This document shows positions 1-7,819 of a stretch of DNA of 64,000 nt, in pieces (positions within the stretch are counted from its first letter, which is position 1; each line of letters opens with the position of its first letter). This stretch comes from Methylophaga sp. 42_25_T18 (GTDB lineage Bacteria > Pseudomonadota > Gammaproteobacteria > Nitrosococcales > Methylophagaceae). The stretch spans positions 1 to 64,000 of the forward strand of contig MAAJ01000006.1 of the NCBI GenBank assembly GCA_002163085.1. Reading direction: 5' to 3'. The notes under the pieces are model-generated. The model ran no database searches. It was given only the letters and a program-made list of their open reading frames with translations, and had not been told where the DNA came from. The translations under genes and the position numbers were made by a program.

Positions 1-1458
1 ATCAAATAAATCGATATATACCCCTGCACCATCTTGTTCGACGTCTTCAACTAAAATAGTCAGCACGGGCGATGTGACATCATCGGTATAACCAATCAAT
101 GTATCGCTATCAGCATCCCAGGTGTATTGAATCTCAACACCATTTGACGTTAAGGCATTGCCATATTGGTCAACAATACCTTCGGGACTCAGTGCAACTG
201 GATCATCGGCAGCAGGACCGTCCGCACCAAAGTTTAACGGTAACCATTGGTAATTATTACTGTCATCATCGCCGGGGGCATAATCATCATTGCCTCGGCC
301 ATCAATATCATCTTCATCAGCAGTTAAGTCTTCGCCTTCACCTTGATGCTGGTTCTCATCAATAATTGGGCTATCATCATCGATATCTAAACGTAATGCA
401 CCGGCTGCGGTATCACCATCAAAATCAGAAATCGTGAAGCCTAAATTTACAAATAAATTATCTTCCGTTGCACCATCTGGATGATCAACGGGACCATATA
501 AGGCCACGCGGAATTCGCCAGTATCAACATTAGTCAACTCTGCGGTAAAAATAATCTCAGCATATTCAGATGTTGGGGGTGTTTGATCTAAAGAGATAGA
601 TTTCAACGAGTAGTCAGATTCTTTTATCACATAACCGACTAATGAATGACCATCATCTGATACCCAATATTGGATATCTTCACCGCCAGAGGTTAAACCG
701 GCAGGTTGTGTCGCCTCAGCATTAAAGACAATATCGCCTGGGCCATCATTGCCGAAGTCCGCATTTAATGTGCCGGATAAAACAGTCAACGCGCCCGGCG
801 GTAAGTCATCACCTTCAGCTTCGTCATCAACACCTTGTGCATAAGCGCGATCCGCTTCAAAACCGGTGGAGGTTTCAAAGGCATCTTCTAACGCTGCGTA
901 ATCTTCAAATAATTCTTGTTCTTGTCGCTCACCTAGATCATCTTCATCAAGCAATACAGTGGTAATACCGGCTGTTGGTGTGTCATCAAAGACTTCTTCA
1001 ACACGGCCGTCGTCAAATTCAACCGTAATACCTGTGGTATCAAAACCTGATTCAGGTGTTACTTCTGGTGCTTCGTGAATAACTTGAACAAATTCAGTAC
1101 CTTCATTACCGCCAGCTGTACCTGCACCGGCTGCGGTTGCATCGGCAACTTGGCTAGGGTCAGCGCCGTCTAATAATGCTTGTTGTAATGCGTCAACCTC
1201 ACTGTCAACATCTTCAGGAGCTTGGGCTACATCTTGTGGGTTAAATACATCAATATCTAGAATTGATTGTGAGCTACGACCTAGAGTCATAACAGAACCG
1301 TCAGTGAATTCAACTTCAACAGCGCCAGCAGCACCGGTTGAAATCACTTCATCCTGATAAACACGGTCACCTGCTTGCAAGGTCCGTTGCGAACCGTCTG
1401 TTGCTGTTGCGACGGCTGTTCCGATAAGCGTTTTTATTATGCCAACTTCTGTAGCCAT
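1..1458 (-). CDS. LapA-like retention-module adhesin, 5' part only (runs off left edge)
   Basis: The frame is open from an ATG at 1456-1458 to base 1 (486 codons, no stop), so only the N-terminus is visible. A GAGGGG ribosome site precedes the ATG. Residues 1-70 (MATEVGIIKTLIG, then ISTGAAGAVEVEF and DGSVMTLGRSSQ) match the N-terminal retention module of type I-secreted adhesins. TAAG at residues 108-111 fits the dialanine site cut by the periplasmic protease LapG in the LapA family. From about residue 230 there are acidic Asp/Gly-rich repeats of the kind found in RTX/VCBS-like adhesins. In that family the retention module plugs the TolC-like outer-membrane pore and holds the adhesin at the surface until low c-di-GMP frees LapG. 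It is a paralogue of the truncated gene at 27870-30575. The C-terminal domains and secretion signal cannot be judged here. Confidence 0.85.
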   Translation of the reverse strand, partial: MATEVGIIKTLIGTAVATATDGSQRTLQAGDRVYQDEVISTGAAGAVEVEFTDGSVMTLGRSSQSILDIDVFNPQDVAQAPEDVDSEVDALQQALLDGADPSQVADATAAGAGTAGGNEGTEFVQVIHEAPEVTPESGFDTTGITVEFDDGRVEEVFDDTPTAGITTVLLDEDDLGERQEQELFEDYAALEDAFETSTGFEADRAYAQGVDDEAEGDDLPPGALTVLSGTLNADFGNDGPGDIVFNAEATQPAGLTSGGEDIQYWVSDDGHSLVGYVIKESDYSLKSISLDQTPPTSEYAEIIFTAELTNVDTGEFRVALYGPVDHPDGATEDNLFVNLGFTISDFDGDTAAGALRLDIDDDSPIIDENQHQGEGEDLTADEDDIDGRGNDDYAPGDDDSNNYQWLPLNFGADGPAADDPVALSPEGIVDQYGNALTSNGVEIQYTWDADSDTLIGYTDDVTSPVLTILVEDVEQDGAGVYIDLFD

Positions 1459-1566
1459 TTTCGTCCCCTCAAGAGTTATTATTTTTGTTATTCACGCCCT
1501 TGTGAGATACAGCTTCCTTGTCTTTGACAATGAACACATTATATATATGAGGAATAAATAGATACT

Positions 1567-1578
1567 GTACTTTGGTAC
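1567..1578. promoter_or_regulatory. Motif GTACTTTGGTAC upstream of adhesin 1
   Basis: The 13-mer TGTACTTTGGTAC (1566-1578) lies about 110 bases upstream of the adhesin start and recurs exactly about 95 bases upstream of the second adhesin (30668-30680). Its core is an inverted repeat, GTAC-TTTG-GTAC, as expected for a dimeric regulator. The rest of the two upstream regions is not obviously alike. The cognate regulator is unknown; a LuxR/NarL-type protein is only a guess. Confidence 0.5.
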
Positions 1579-1704
1579 TAGACAGTTCTTTGTGTAATTT
1601 AGCCCTCACCTCAATTATTGCTCACGCCTTTTGGCCATTAATTTAAAACCACTATCTCGGTTTATTTATGGTGCCATCATTACTAAAATCAAACATCTAA
1701 AACA

Positions 1705-1730
1705 AACAAGGCACCCGTAGGTGCCTTGTT
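1705..1730 (-). terminator. Hairpin terminator after degenerate gene tail
   Basis: A perfect 11-bp stem (AACAAGGCACC / GGTGCCTTGTT) with a 4-base loop, CGTA. It starts 26 bases beyond the stop of the degenerate PEP-CTERM-like tail on the minus strand, and on that strand it is followed by a T-rich stretch. It therefore probably once ended that gene. The + strand side is also moderately T-rich, so it could act both ways. Confidence 0.65.
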
Positions 1731-1755
1731 ATTGTTCTTTGAGATTTCGCTTAAG

Positions 1756-1880
1756 CTACGTTTGATTTTTAACTCTACGACGCAAACCTACAAAACCTAA
1801 TAATACTTTTGCCAAAAAATGCTACTGCTGGGATTGGAGCTTCTAATGTGACGTTGAAATAAGTTGTAACGGTCAACAAA
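1756..1880 (-). pseudogene. Remnant of a PEP-CTERM-like sorting-tag gene, frameshifted
   Basis: On the minus strand the sequence reads VTLEAPIPAVAF and then, after removing one base from a six-A run (A on + strand, 1814-1819), continues AKVLLGFVGLRRRVKNQT and stops at 1756-1758. A Pro-rich turn, a hydrophobic helix and a terminal Arg cluster are the layout of PEP-CTERM/VPxxP-CTERM exosortase sorting signals. Upstream there is an in-frame stop and no start, so only the last 35-40 codons survive. The hairpin at 1705-1730 sits just downstream, where a gene end is expected. The frameshift could be a homopolymer sequencing error, but the missing 5' part still makes this a fragment. Confidence 0.5.
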
Positions 1881-1894
1881 ATCAGTACATGAAA

Positions 1895-1963
1895 TTAAGC
1901 AGTTTTCAGGTGGTTTTCCTCATATGTAGTGGGTGATATATTTCCCAACTTTTCACGAATTAA
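1895..1963 (-). pseudogene. Possible IS3-family transposase C-terminal remnant
   Basis: A 22-codon open stretch bounded upstream by a stop reads LIREKLGNISPTTYEE and ends at TAA 1895-1897. The pattern LGxxSPxxYE just before the stop is typical of the end of IS3-family OrfB integrases. No catalytic residues or terminal inverted repeats remain. If correct, an insertion sequence once sat between the comM stub and the PEP-CTERM-like tail. The match is short. Confidence 0.35.
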
Positions 1964-2027
1964 TCAATGTCCGCTTTGGGTGGCGGCCTCAACCGGTCAT
2001 CTAGACCTGATATATGGCTGTACTTAA

Positions 2028-2174
2028 TTAAAGCTTATCGACTATAAATAAATTAGGTTTAATATACCCAACAATAGAAAGCTGTGGCAGTCCGTTTGAA
2101 ATATGGACTTCAACTGTTACAGGCTGTGCGTTAATACCAGTTATTGCTCGGCTATAAACCGTTGCTATATTCAT
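2028..2174 (-). pseudogene. comM: 5' stub of comM (YifB-type Mg-chelatase-like AAA ATPase)
   Basis: A 48-codon frame begins with ATG at 2172-2174. Residues 1-36 (MNIATVYSRAITG, then VTVEVHISNGLP and LSIVG) match the conserved N-terminus of ComM/YifB. After that glycine it continues with unrelated residues (YIKPNLF...) to a stop at 2028. The full family is about 500 residues, so more than 90 percent is missing, including the AAA and Lon-like domains. comM often lies next to ubiK in gammaproteobacteria, and ubiK is 460 bases upstream here, so this looks like the original locus decayed in place. ComM is a branch-migration helicase used in natural transformation. Confidence 0.8.
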
Positions 2175-2212
2175 TCATAACCATCCTTGGTTTCATCGTG
2201 TTAGTTCAAATT

Positions 2213-2527
2213 TTAGTCCAGATAAGAACAGCAGTAATCTGCCAGTTGTGTCACTTTTAAATCAAATGATGAATCAGCGGGTACATTAAAAGATTCACCA
2301 CCTTTAATAGCAAGCCATTCTTCTGTGCCGTCTATACGGTACGTTAGCTCACCAGCCATGATTTCCATCAATTCAGCTTTGGCTGTACCAAAGGTGTAGT
2401 CACCGGGCATCATAATACCCAACGATTTTGTTGTGCCATTGTCAAAGGTAACCGTACGGCTAGTGACCTTACCATCAAAATAAACATTGGCTTCACGGGT
2501 GATGGTTACATTGTTAAATTCAGACAT
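2213..2527 (-). CDS. ppnP: Pyrimidine/purine nucleoside phosphorylase PpnP (DUF1255)
   Basis: A 104-residue single-domain cupin protein that matches the PpnP/YaiE family end to end (family about 94-105 residues). It phosphorolyses a broad range of nucleosides to free base and ribose-1-phosphate in the cytoplasm. Family-typical stretches include ANVYFDGKVTSR, SLGIMMPGDYTFGT and ESFNVPADSSF. It lies between ubiK and the comM stub on the same strand, with a tandem-repeat spacer separating it from ubiK. The minus-strand start ATG (2525-2527) follows AGAAACGAAAT, a weak ribosome site. The assignment is firm at family level. Confidence 0.88.
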   Translation of the reverse strand: MSEFNNVTITREANVYFDGKVTSRTVTFDNGTTKSLGIMMPGDYTFGTAKAELMEIMAGELTYRIDGTEEWLAIKGGESFNVPADSSFDLKVTQLADYCCSYLD

Positions 2528-2564
2528 ATTTCGTTTCTTGCTCTTAATATAGTTTCTTATTAAA

Positions 2565-2669
2565 TTACTTCTCTAAACCAGTAACTCGCAGTGCCCATTT
2601 TACTTCTCTAGATCAGCGACTCGCTGTACCCATTTTACTTCTCTAGATCAACGACACGTTGCTCTAGGG
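2565..2669 (-). repeat. Three 35-bp tandem copies of the ubiK 3' end
   Basis: The string TTACTTCTCTA starts at 2565, 2600 and 2635, an exact 35-base period. The 2635 copy is the real 3' end of ubiK (...QRVVDLEK-stop). The two extra copies still read QRVADLEK-stop and LRVTGLEK-stop on the minus strand. They are diverging duplicates lying downstream of the stop, in the ubiK-ppnP spacer. Confidence 0.85.
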
Positions 2670-2871
2670 CTTCTAATTTTTCACGGGTGCGAAGCAAGAC
2701 TTGTGTTTGCACATCAAACTCTTCCCGGGTGACCAAATCCAATTTGGCGAAGGTGGCTGATAGAGCAGCACGCACATTCTTTTCGATGTCAGCTTGAATC
2801 GCTGTCAAACCGGGTGGCAATGCATTCGTAAAACTCTGCACCATTTCTTCAATTTTTGTTGCATCCAACAT
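2635..2871 (-). CDS. ubiK: Ubiquinone biosynthesis accessory factor UbiK (BMFP/YqiC)
   Basis: A 78-residue protein of the BMFP family: an N-terminal helix (ATKIEEMVQSFTNALPPG) followed by a C-terminal coiled coil (VLLRTREKLEALEQRVVDLEK). UbiK helps the UbiI/H/F hydroxylation steps of ubiquinone synthesis by organising UbiJ and the Ubi proteins near the membrane. The start was set at the ATG at 2869-2871, because GGAG lies six bases upstream; the ATG two codons earlier directly abuts that GGAG. The 3' end has been copied twice in tandem downstream. In relatives it neighbours comM, whose stub is nearby. Confidence 0.85.
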   Translation of the reverse strand: MLDATKIEEMVQSFTNALPPGLTAIQADIEKNVRAALSATFAKLDLVTREEFDVQTQVLLRTREKLEALEQRVVDLEK

Positions 2872-3056
2872 GATCATCTCCTCTTCTATTTCGCAGATAT
2901 TCTACGCCAATGTGACTGATACTCCTATGTTATCGTTGAAATCCCCCCCTATCTTTCGTGTAAGGTCTAGTAGTATTATTAAGTAACTGAAGCCATTGTA
3001 TGGCGAGATTGTGGATCTAAACCTAAATACTGTTTGGAAATGGAGTTTTAATTATT

Positions 3057-5993
3057 ATGCCTCTTAGTTATATCCCCCGTTGGTGGAATAAACTTCAGTT
3101 TCGGCTCCCCCTCGTATTTGTTATTTGCTTAGTTATCTTTTTAGTCTTAGCCTCATTATTAATCCAAACAGAAGCTCGGAAAACCTTAGAACAACGAGAA
3201 TGGCAACGCATAGAACTTTCTAATCGTGCCATCGTAGAAGATCTTCAACACAAAACGACCGTGGCCAGTTCGCTTGCCTATGCCATGGCCAGTGCCGCCA
3301 GCTCATTGCCAAGCGATAATCAGCTCTACCACATCGTATTCAAAAATTTATTCAACGATGCACCCAGCCAGCATTTGCTGGCCGGTGGTGGCATTTGGCC
3401 TGAACCCTATCAATTTGATCCTGAGAAAGAACGAAATAGTTTTTTCTGGGGTAAAGATGAAAGGCGCGACCTGCAGTTTTTTAATGATTACAACGATCCT
3501 GATGGCAATGGTTATCACCATGAAGCATGGTATGTGCCTTCAACATTTCAATCCGAAGGTGATCTAATGTGGTCGGGCTCTTATATCGATCCCTACTCAC
3601 TTGAGCCAATGGTGACCGTTACTGTTCCTATCTTCAAGCAAGAACAGTTTTATGGCGTGTCGACGGTTGATATGAATTTATCGGGTTTAGATAAGCTGGT
3701 GAAATCATGGGCCAGTGGAGTCGGTGGTTATACCTTTGTCGTTGATCGCAATGGCAAACTAATATCTAAACTGATTAAAAGAATACCGACTATTGATGAC
3801 GATTATGCCAGCCTAGCTGAGCTCACCAGTAATAGCCCTTCTTTTAGCGCTATTACCGATGCCATTGAGCAATTAACCAGTGACAGTTTACTCGGCGAAA
3901 AAACTGCATTCTTCGATGAACAGATACAAACTAAAATCGCTGATAATAGTTATCAAATATCCGAAGACGAAGCAAAACTCATTTCAGCGATCATCCAACT
4001 GCCAAAAGTTAACCTGCCAACCTTATCCCTGCAAACTAGTAATTTTAAAGTTGCCGCAGCTCCTTTTGTAAATGAAGATAGTTTTATCTCCATCATTAAT
4101 ATGCCAGAAACACATTGGAAAGTTGTGACGGTCATGCCCTACTCACAAATTACCTCAGCCGTGAGTCAGGGTGTAGCTAAACTATTATGGCCTTTAGTAA
4201 TCATGGCCGCGCTGGTAATTGGCATAATCTATTTGTTCATCCACCTGCTTTTTATCAAACGTGTCACTGACATTACATCGCAACTCTCTGCAAGTGACAG
4301 CAATGTTGTTGAGGCAACAGAGATCAACACCGCTGACAAAGGTGAATTAGGCCTGCTTGTTGGTTTATTCAATAAGGCAACCAGAGAGCTATCAACCTCC
4401 AAAATAGAACTGGAGCTGCGAGCCCAAGTTTCTGAAACATTACAACATCCTTCCTCGCTTGATGGTTTACTTGAACAAGTTTTGGCCATTATTTGTGAGT
4501 TTAAAGGGCTACAGGTACAGCAACGAGCCGGGGTCTTTATCTTATCGGAGACCGATAAAACATTGCAGTTATACGCCAAATATGGCGATCTACCTGAAGA
4601 TTGTCTTACCGATTATGAATATGAATTTATTTATGATCCGGTAATAACCCACAATCAATATATTGTTCCACTTAAATATGCGGACAAGTTCTTAGGGATT
4701 TTGGTGTTATATCTAATTACAGACAGCACGCAAAGTCCTGTCTACTTAAAAGTGTTGACCAATATCGGTCAAATACTTGGCTTGGCCATTGCCAATGAAC
4801 AATCTCGTAAAGCGTTGGTCGATGAGAAAGCCAATGCCGAAGAAGCCAACAGAGCAAAATCAGAATTCCTATCCTCGATGAGTCATGAGTTACGTACCCC
4901 ACTCAATGCTATCCTCGGTTTTAGTCAATTATTAGAAAGTGATACCAATTCACCGCTGACTAATACTCAAAAAGACAATATGCACTTTATCGTAGACAGT
5001 GGGAAACACCTATTAGCCTTGATAAATCAAGTGCTTGAACTGTCTTCCATCGAGGCAGGTAAAACCGAGTTATCAATTGAGATGATTAACCTATCTTCGC
5101 TTATTGGTACAACGCTTTCTTTAGTGAGCACTATCGCAGAAAAAGCACAAATTGAACTTCATGTTTTATCTGATTTAGATGTCACAGTAATTGCAGACTA
5201 CACCAAGCTAGAACAGGTGTTATTAAATCTAATCAGCAATGCAATCAAATATAACCACGTTGGTGGCTCAGTGAGTCTCGATTGGTGCTTAGCTGACAGA
5301 AACCAAATTCGAGTTAAGGTAATCGATACTGGTATTGGTATACGTGACGATCAAAAGCATCATGTCTTTGATGCCTTTAACCGCCTCGGTCAAGAAGTCT
5401 CAACGATCGAAGGCACTGGCATAGGCCTAGTGGTTACTAAAGACCTTGTTGACTTAATGGGTGGCTCTATCGGCTTTGATAGTGTGGAAGGGCAAGGTTC
5501 AACATTCTGGTTTGAATTAGCCATGTCAGATGTAGCTACTTCAGCCATTCCACAACACCTTCACGCTGATCATTCCGCAGATAATAAGATTCCCGATCTC
5601 TTGAATAATGGAAAAGCCATGCCTCAAGTCAAACACATTCTCTACGTTGAAGATAACCCAGCCAATAGAATGCTGATGCAATCTTATTTTGAAAAATGGA
5701 ATGAGCAACTGACCTTAGAAATTGCAGAATCAGCTGAGGTGGCCTTAGAGATCTTAGCTGAAAAGCAATTTGATCTTATCTTAATGGATATCCACCTACC
5801 CGGACAAAATGGTAAAGACCTCACTCAAAATTTACGTGAAGATCCTAAGTTTAAAGATTTGCCTATCATCGCCATCACTGCTGCCGCTATGAAGAGTGAT
5901 ATAAACCAAGCGGCCGGTCTCTTTGATGTTTATATTACCAAACCCATAAACTTTACTGTTCTAAGCGAGGTATTACAGAAATACTTGATGTAA
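3057..5993 (+). CDS. Membrane hybrid sensor histidine kinase (Cache-HAMP-GAF-HisKA-HATPase-REC)
   Basis: A 978-residue protein. Residues about 15-37 form a first membrane helix, followed by a periplasmic double-Cache sensor region to about 375, a second membrane helix at about 378-402 and a HAMP-like linker. A GAF-like region spans about 460-585. The HisKA box [14 protein letters not shown] has His610. The ATPase core includes NLISNAIKY and the glycine motifs DTGIGI and [10 protein letters not shown]-terminal receiver has the acceptor Asp911 in [10 protein letters not shown]. It probably senses a small periplasmic ligand and passes phosphate His610 to Asp911, but no output regulator is adjacent. 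It is a single gene with its own upstream region, divergent from ubiK. The ligand and target are unknown. Confidence 0.88.
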   Translation: MPLSYIPRWWNKLQFRLPLVFVICLVIFLVLASLLIQTEARKTLEQREWQRIELSNRAIVEDLQHKTTVASSLAYAMASAASSLPSDNQLYHIVFKNLFNDAPSQHLLAGGGIWPEPYQFDPEKERNSFFWGKDERRDLQFFNDYNDPDGNGYHHEAWYVPSTFQSEGDLMWSGSYIDPYSLEPMVTVTVPIFKQEQFYGVSTVDMNLSGLDKLVKSWASGVGGYTFVVDRNGKLISKLIKRIPTIDDDYASLAELTSNSPSFSAITDAIEQLTSDSLLGEKTAFFDEQIQTKIADNSYQISEDEAKLISAIIQLPKVNLPTLSLQTSNFKVAAAPFVNEDSFISIINMPETHWKVVTVMPYSQITSAVSQGVAKLLWPLVIMAALVIGIIYLFIHLLFIKRVTDITSQLSASDSNVVEATEINTADKGELGLLVGLFNKATRELSTSKIELELRAQVSETLQHPSSLDGLLEQVLAIICEFKGLQVQQRAGVFILSETDKTLQLYAKYGDLPEDCLTDYEYEFIYDPVITHNQYIVPLKYADKFLGILVLYLITDSTQSPVYLKVLTNIGQILGLAIANEQSRKALVDEKANAEEANRAKSEFLSSMSHELRTPLNAILGFSQLLESDTNSPLTNTQKDNMHFIVDSGKHLLALINQVLELSSIEAGKTELSIEMINLSSLIGTTLSLVSTIAEKAQIELHVLSDLDVTVIADYTKLEQVLLNLISNAIKYNHVGGSVSLDWCLADRNQIRVKVIDTGIGIRDDQKHHVFDAFNRLGQEVSTIEGTGIGLVVTKDLVDLMGGSIGFDSVEGQGSTFWFELAMSDVATSAIPQHLHADHSADNKIPDLLNNGKAMPQVKHILYVEDNPANRMLMQSYFEKWNEQLTLEIAESAEVALEILAEKQFDLILMDIHLPGQNGKDLTQNLREDPKFKDLPIIAITAAAMKSDINQAAGLFDVYITKPINFTVLSEVLQKYLM

Positions 5994-6067
5994 GTGCCGC
6001 TAAGCAACATTCAAACATAGAAACGCGCTTCCTCCGACACATGAATCTCTGTACTCAGGGACTAGCG

Positions 6068-7819
6068 TTATCCATGGTTTAATAACTCATCCGCCAGCCC
6101 TGTTTCACGCTGATGCATTCGGACCACGGTAGAAAAAATAATATCTTCAGTCGCCATAATCATCACCTGTTTTTTGGCACGAGTAATGGCGGTATAGAGT
6201 AACTCTCGGGTCAACACGGCACTGTCTTCATCCGGCAACAATACACACACATTATCAAACTCACTACCCTGACTTTTATGCACCGTCATAGCAAATGCCG
6301 TTTCATGGGCAGGTAATCGTGTTATTGGCACAGTTCTCATCGTAGTATCGAACAAGAAATAGACCTGCAACACCCCCATTTCATCTCGCAATACCAAACC
6401 AATATCACCATTAAACAACTGTTGGCGATAATCATTTTGTACCACCATAATCGGCCGTCCATGATAGAAATCATTCTGGCTACGCCAACCTTTAATCTTC
6501 AAATGTTTTTCTAGCAAAATATTAACTGCTGCCACCGATTGCGGCCCCAGTTTTAAAGCACATAACACCCGAAACTGATCAAAGGCTTTAAGACACGTTT
6601 TAACATCTGCCGTTGAACTAATCGCCTCAAAATAAGCTCGGTAACCCTCAACCGCTGTTTTCAACATGCTATCAACATCGGTAGCTAACAATGCTACTGG
6701 AGAAGCTTGTTTCAACTCACTAATTACGGCAGCTTTATCACCCATCTGCACCATTTTTGCCAACCGGCCAATTAAACTATGTTGATCAAAACGGTAACTA
6801 TGCTGCAACTGCACCACACTATTAAGCAATACTGATGGCGTGGAACTTACAACAATTTCACCTAAGTTAATGCCAGCCACTTTATCCAACAGCTCTGCAA
6901 AATCATGATCAAACATCATCTGTTGCTGACACAAATTTGCTAGCACCGCACCAGATTCGACCGAGGCTAACTGCTGACTATCGCCCAATAAAACCAAACG
7001 TGTTTTTAATGACATTGCTCGTAATAACTTCGCCATCAAACTGATATCGATCATCGATGCTTCATCCACAATAATCACATCATAAGGTAATGGCCGGTCG
7101 CTGTTATAACGTCCCTGCTCATTGTTTGGCGAAATACCCAATAAACGATGCAAGGTTTTAGCTTCTACGGAATTATCATTATTTTCAGTCGCTTGTTGCA
7201 AGCGAGCGGCAGCTTTTCCTGTGGGAGCAGCTAAAGCAATACGACAACTAGCTTGCTGATTTTTTAAGCTCGTTAATATACGTAAAACAATCGTGGTTTT
7301 ACCGGTGCCTGGGCCACCAGAAATCACACTAAATTGTCGTGTGAGTGCCATCAACACAGCAACTTTCTGCCAATCTACACCCTCAACTTGGTTTGGCCAT
7401 TGTTCAAAGTCTTGTTTTAATTGCTGTTCGTCTTTTAACGCAATCGTCTGACATCTTCGTTGAATGGCATGAGCCACAAGTTTTTCATCCTGCCAATGAC
7501 GATACAGATATAACAGACCATCATCGTTCAAAATTAGCGGTCGGTAATCACCGTCTTTACCTACTACATTGCTTTTCTGTAATCGTGTCAGCCATTCATC
7601 TAAATGTTCTGGTATAAAGCCCATAACTTTCTCGTACAAGGCATCCATACGTAGTAGGTTTAAACACACATGACCTTGTGCCACCGCTTCACTCAATAAG
7701 CCAGCCGTAATAGCCACCAACTCATCTTCTGAGTTATCAACACGCTCGATATAAGCTGCAAACTGACAAGCCAATTCACTAAAACCAGCATGCTTTAAAG
7801 TCTTCATGACTTTACTCAT
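6068..7819 (-). CDS. recD: Exodeoxyribonuclease V alpha subunit RecD
   Basis: A 583-residue fast 5'-3' helicase subunit of RecBCD. Walker A SGGPGTGKTT lies near residue 170 and Walker B VIIVDEASM near 252. The C-terminal helicase motif TVHKSQGSEFD and the LLYTAITRAKK motif lie near the end. The start was placed at the ATG at 7817-7819: AAGGAG sits six bases upstream and the ATG overlaps the recB stop region (GATGAGTAA) by eight bases, implying translational coupling. A start nine codons earlier is possible but lacks that ribosome site. It is the last gene of recC-recB-recD and acts in double-strand-break repair and foreign-DNA degradation. Confidence 0.95.
   Translation of the reverse strand: MSKVMKTLKHAGFSELACQFAAYIERVDNSEDELVAITAGLLSEAVAQGHVCLNLLRMDALYEKVMGFIPEHLDEWLTRLQKSNVVGKDGDYRPLILNDDGLLYLYRHWQDEKLVAHAIQRRCQTIALKDEQQLKQDFEQWPNQVEGVDWQKVAVLMALTRQFSVISGGPGTGKTTIVLRILTSLKNQQASCRIALAAPTGKAAARLQQATENNDNSVEAKTLHRLLGISPNNEQGRYNSDRPLPYDVIIVDEASMIDISLMAKLLRAMSLKTRLVLLGDSQQLASVESGAVLANLCQQQMMFDHDFAELLDKVAGINLGEIVVSSTPSVLLNSVVQLQHSYRFDQHSLIGRLAKMVQMGDKAAVISELKQASPVALLATDVDSMLKTAVEGYRAYFEAISSTADVKTCLKAFDQFRVLCALKLGPQSVAAVNILLEKHLKIKGWRSQNDFYHGRPIMVVQNDYRQQLFNGDIGLVLRDEMGVLQVYFLFDTTMRTVPITRLPAHETAFAMTVHKSQGSEFDNVCVLLPDEDSAVLTRELLYTAITRAKKQVMIMATEDIIFSTVVRMHQRETGLADELLNHG

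Noticed and set aside
2565..2669. Short tandem repeats as a possible CRISPR array
   Set aside because: Units are contiguous with no spacers, and they are copies of the ubiK 3' end.
4229..4579. A 116-codon minus-strand frame inside the large sensor kinase
   Set aside because: The + strand frame has clear kinase domains throughout; this is a shadow.
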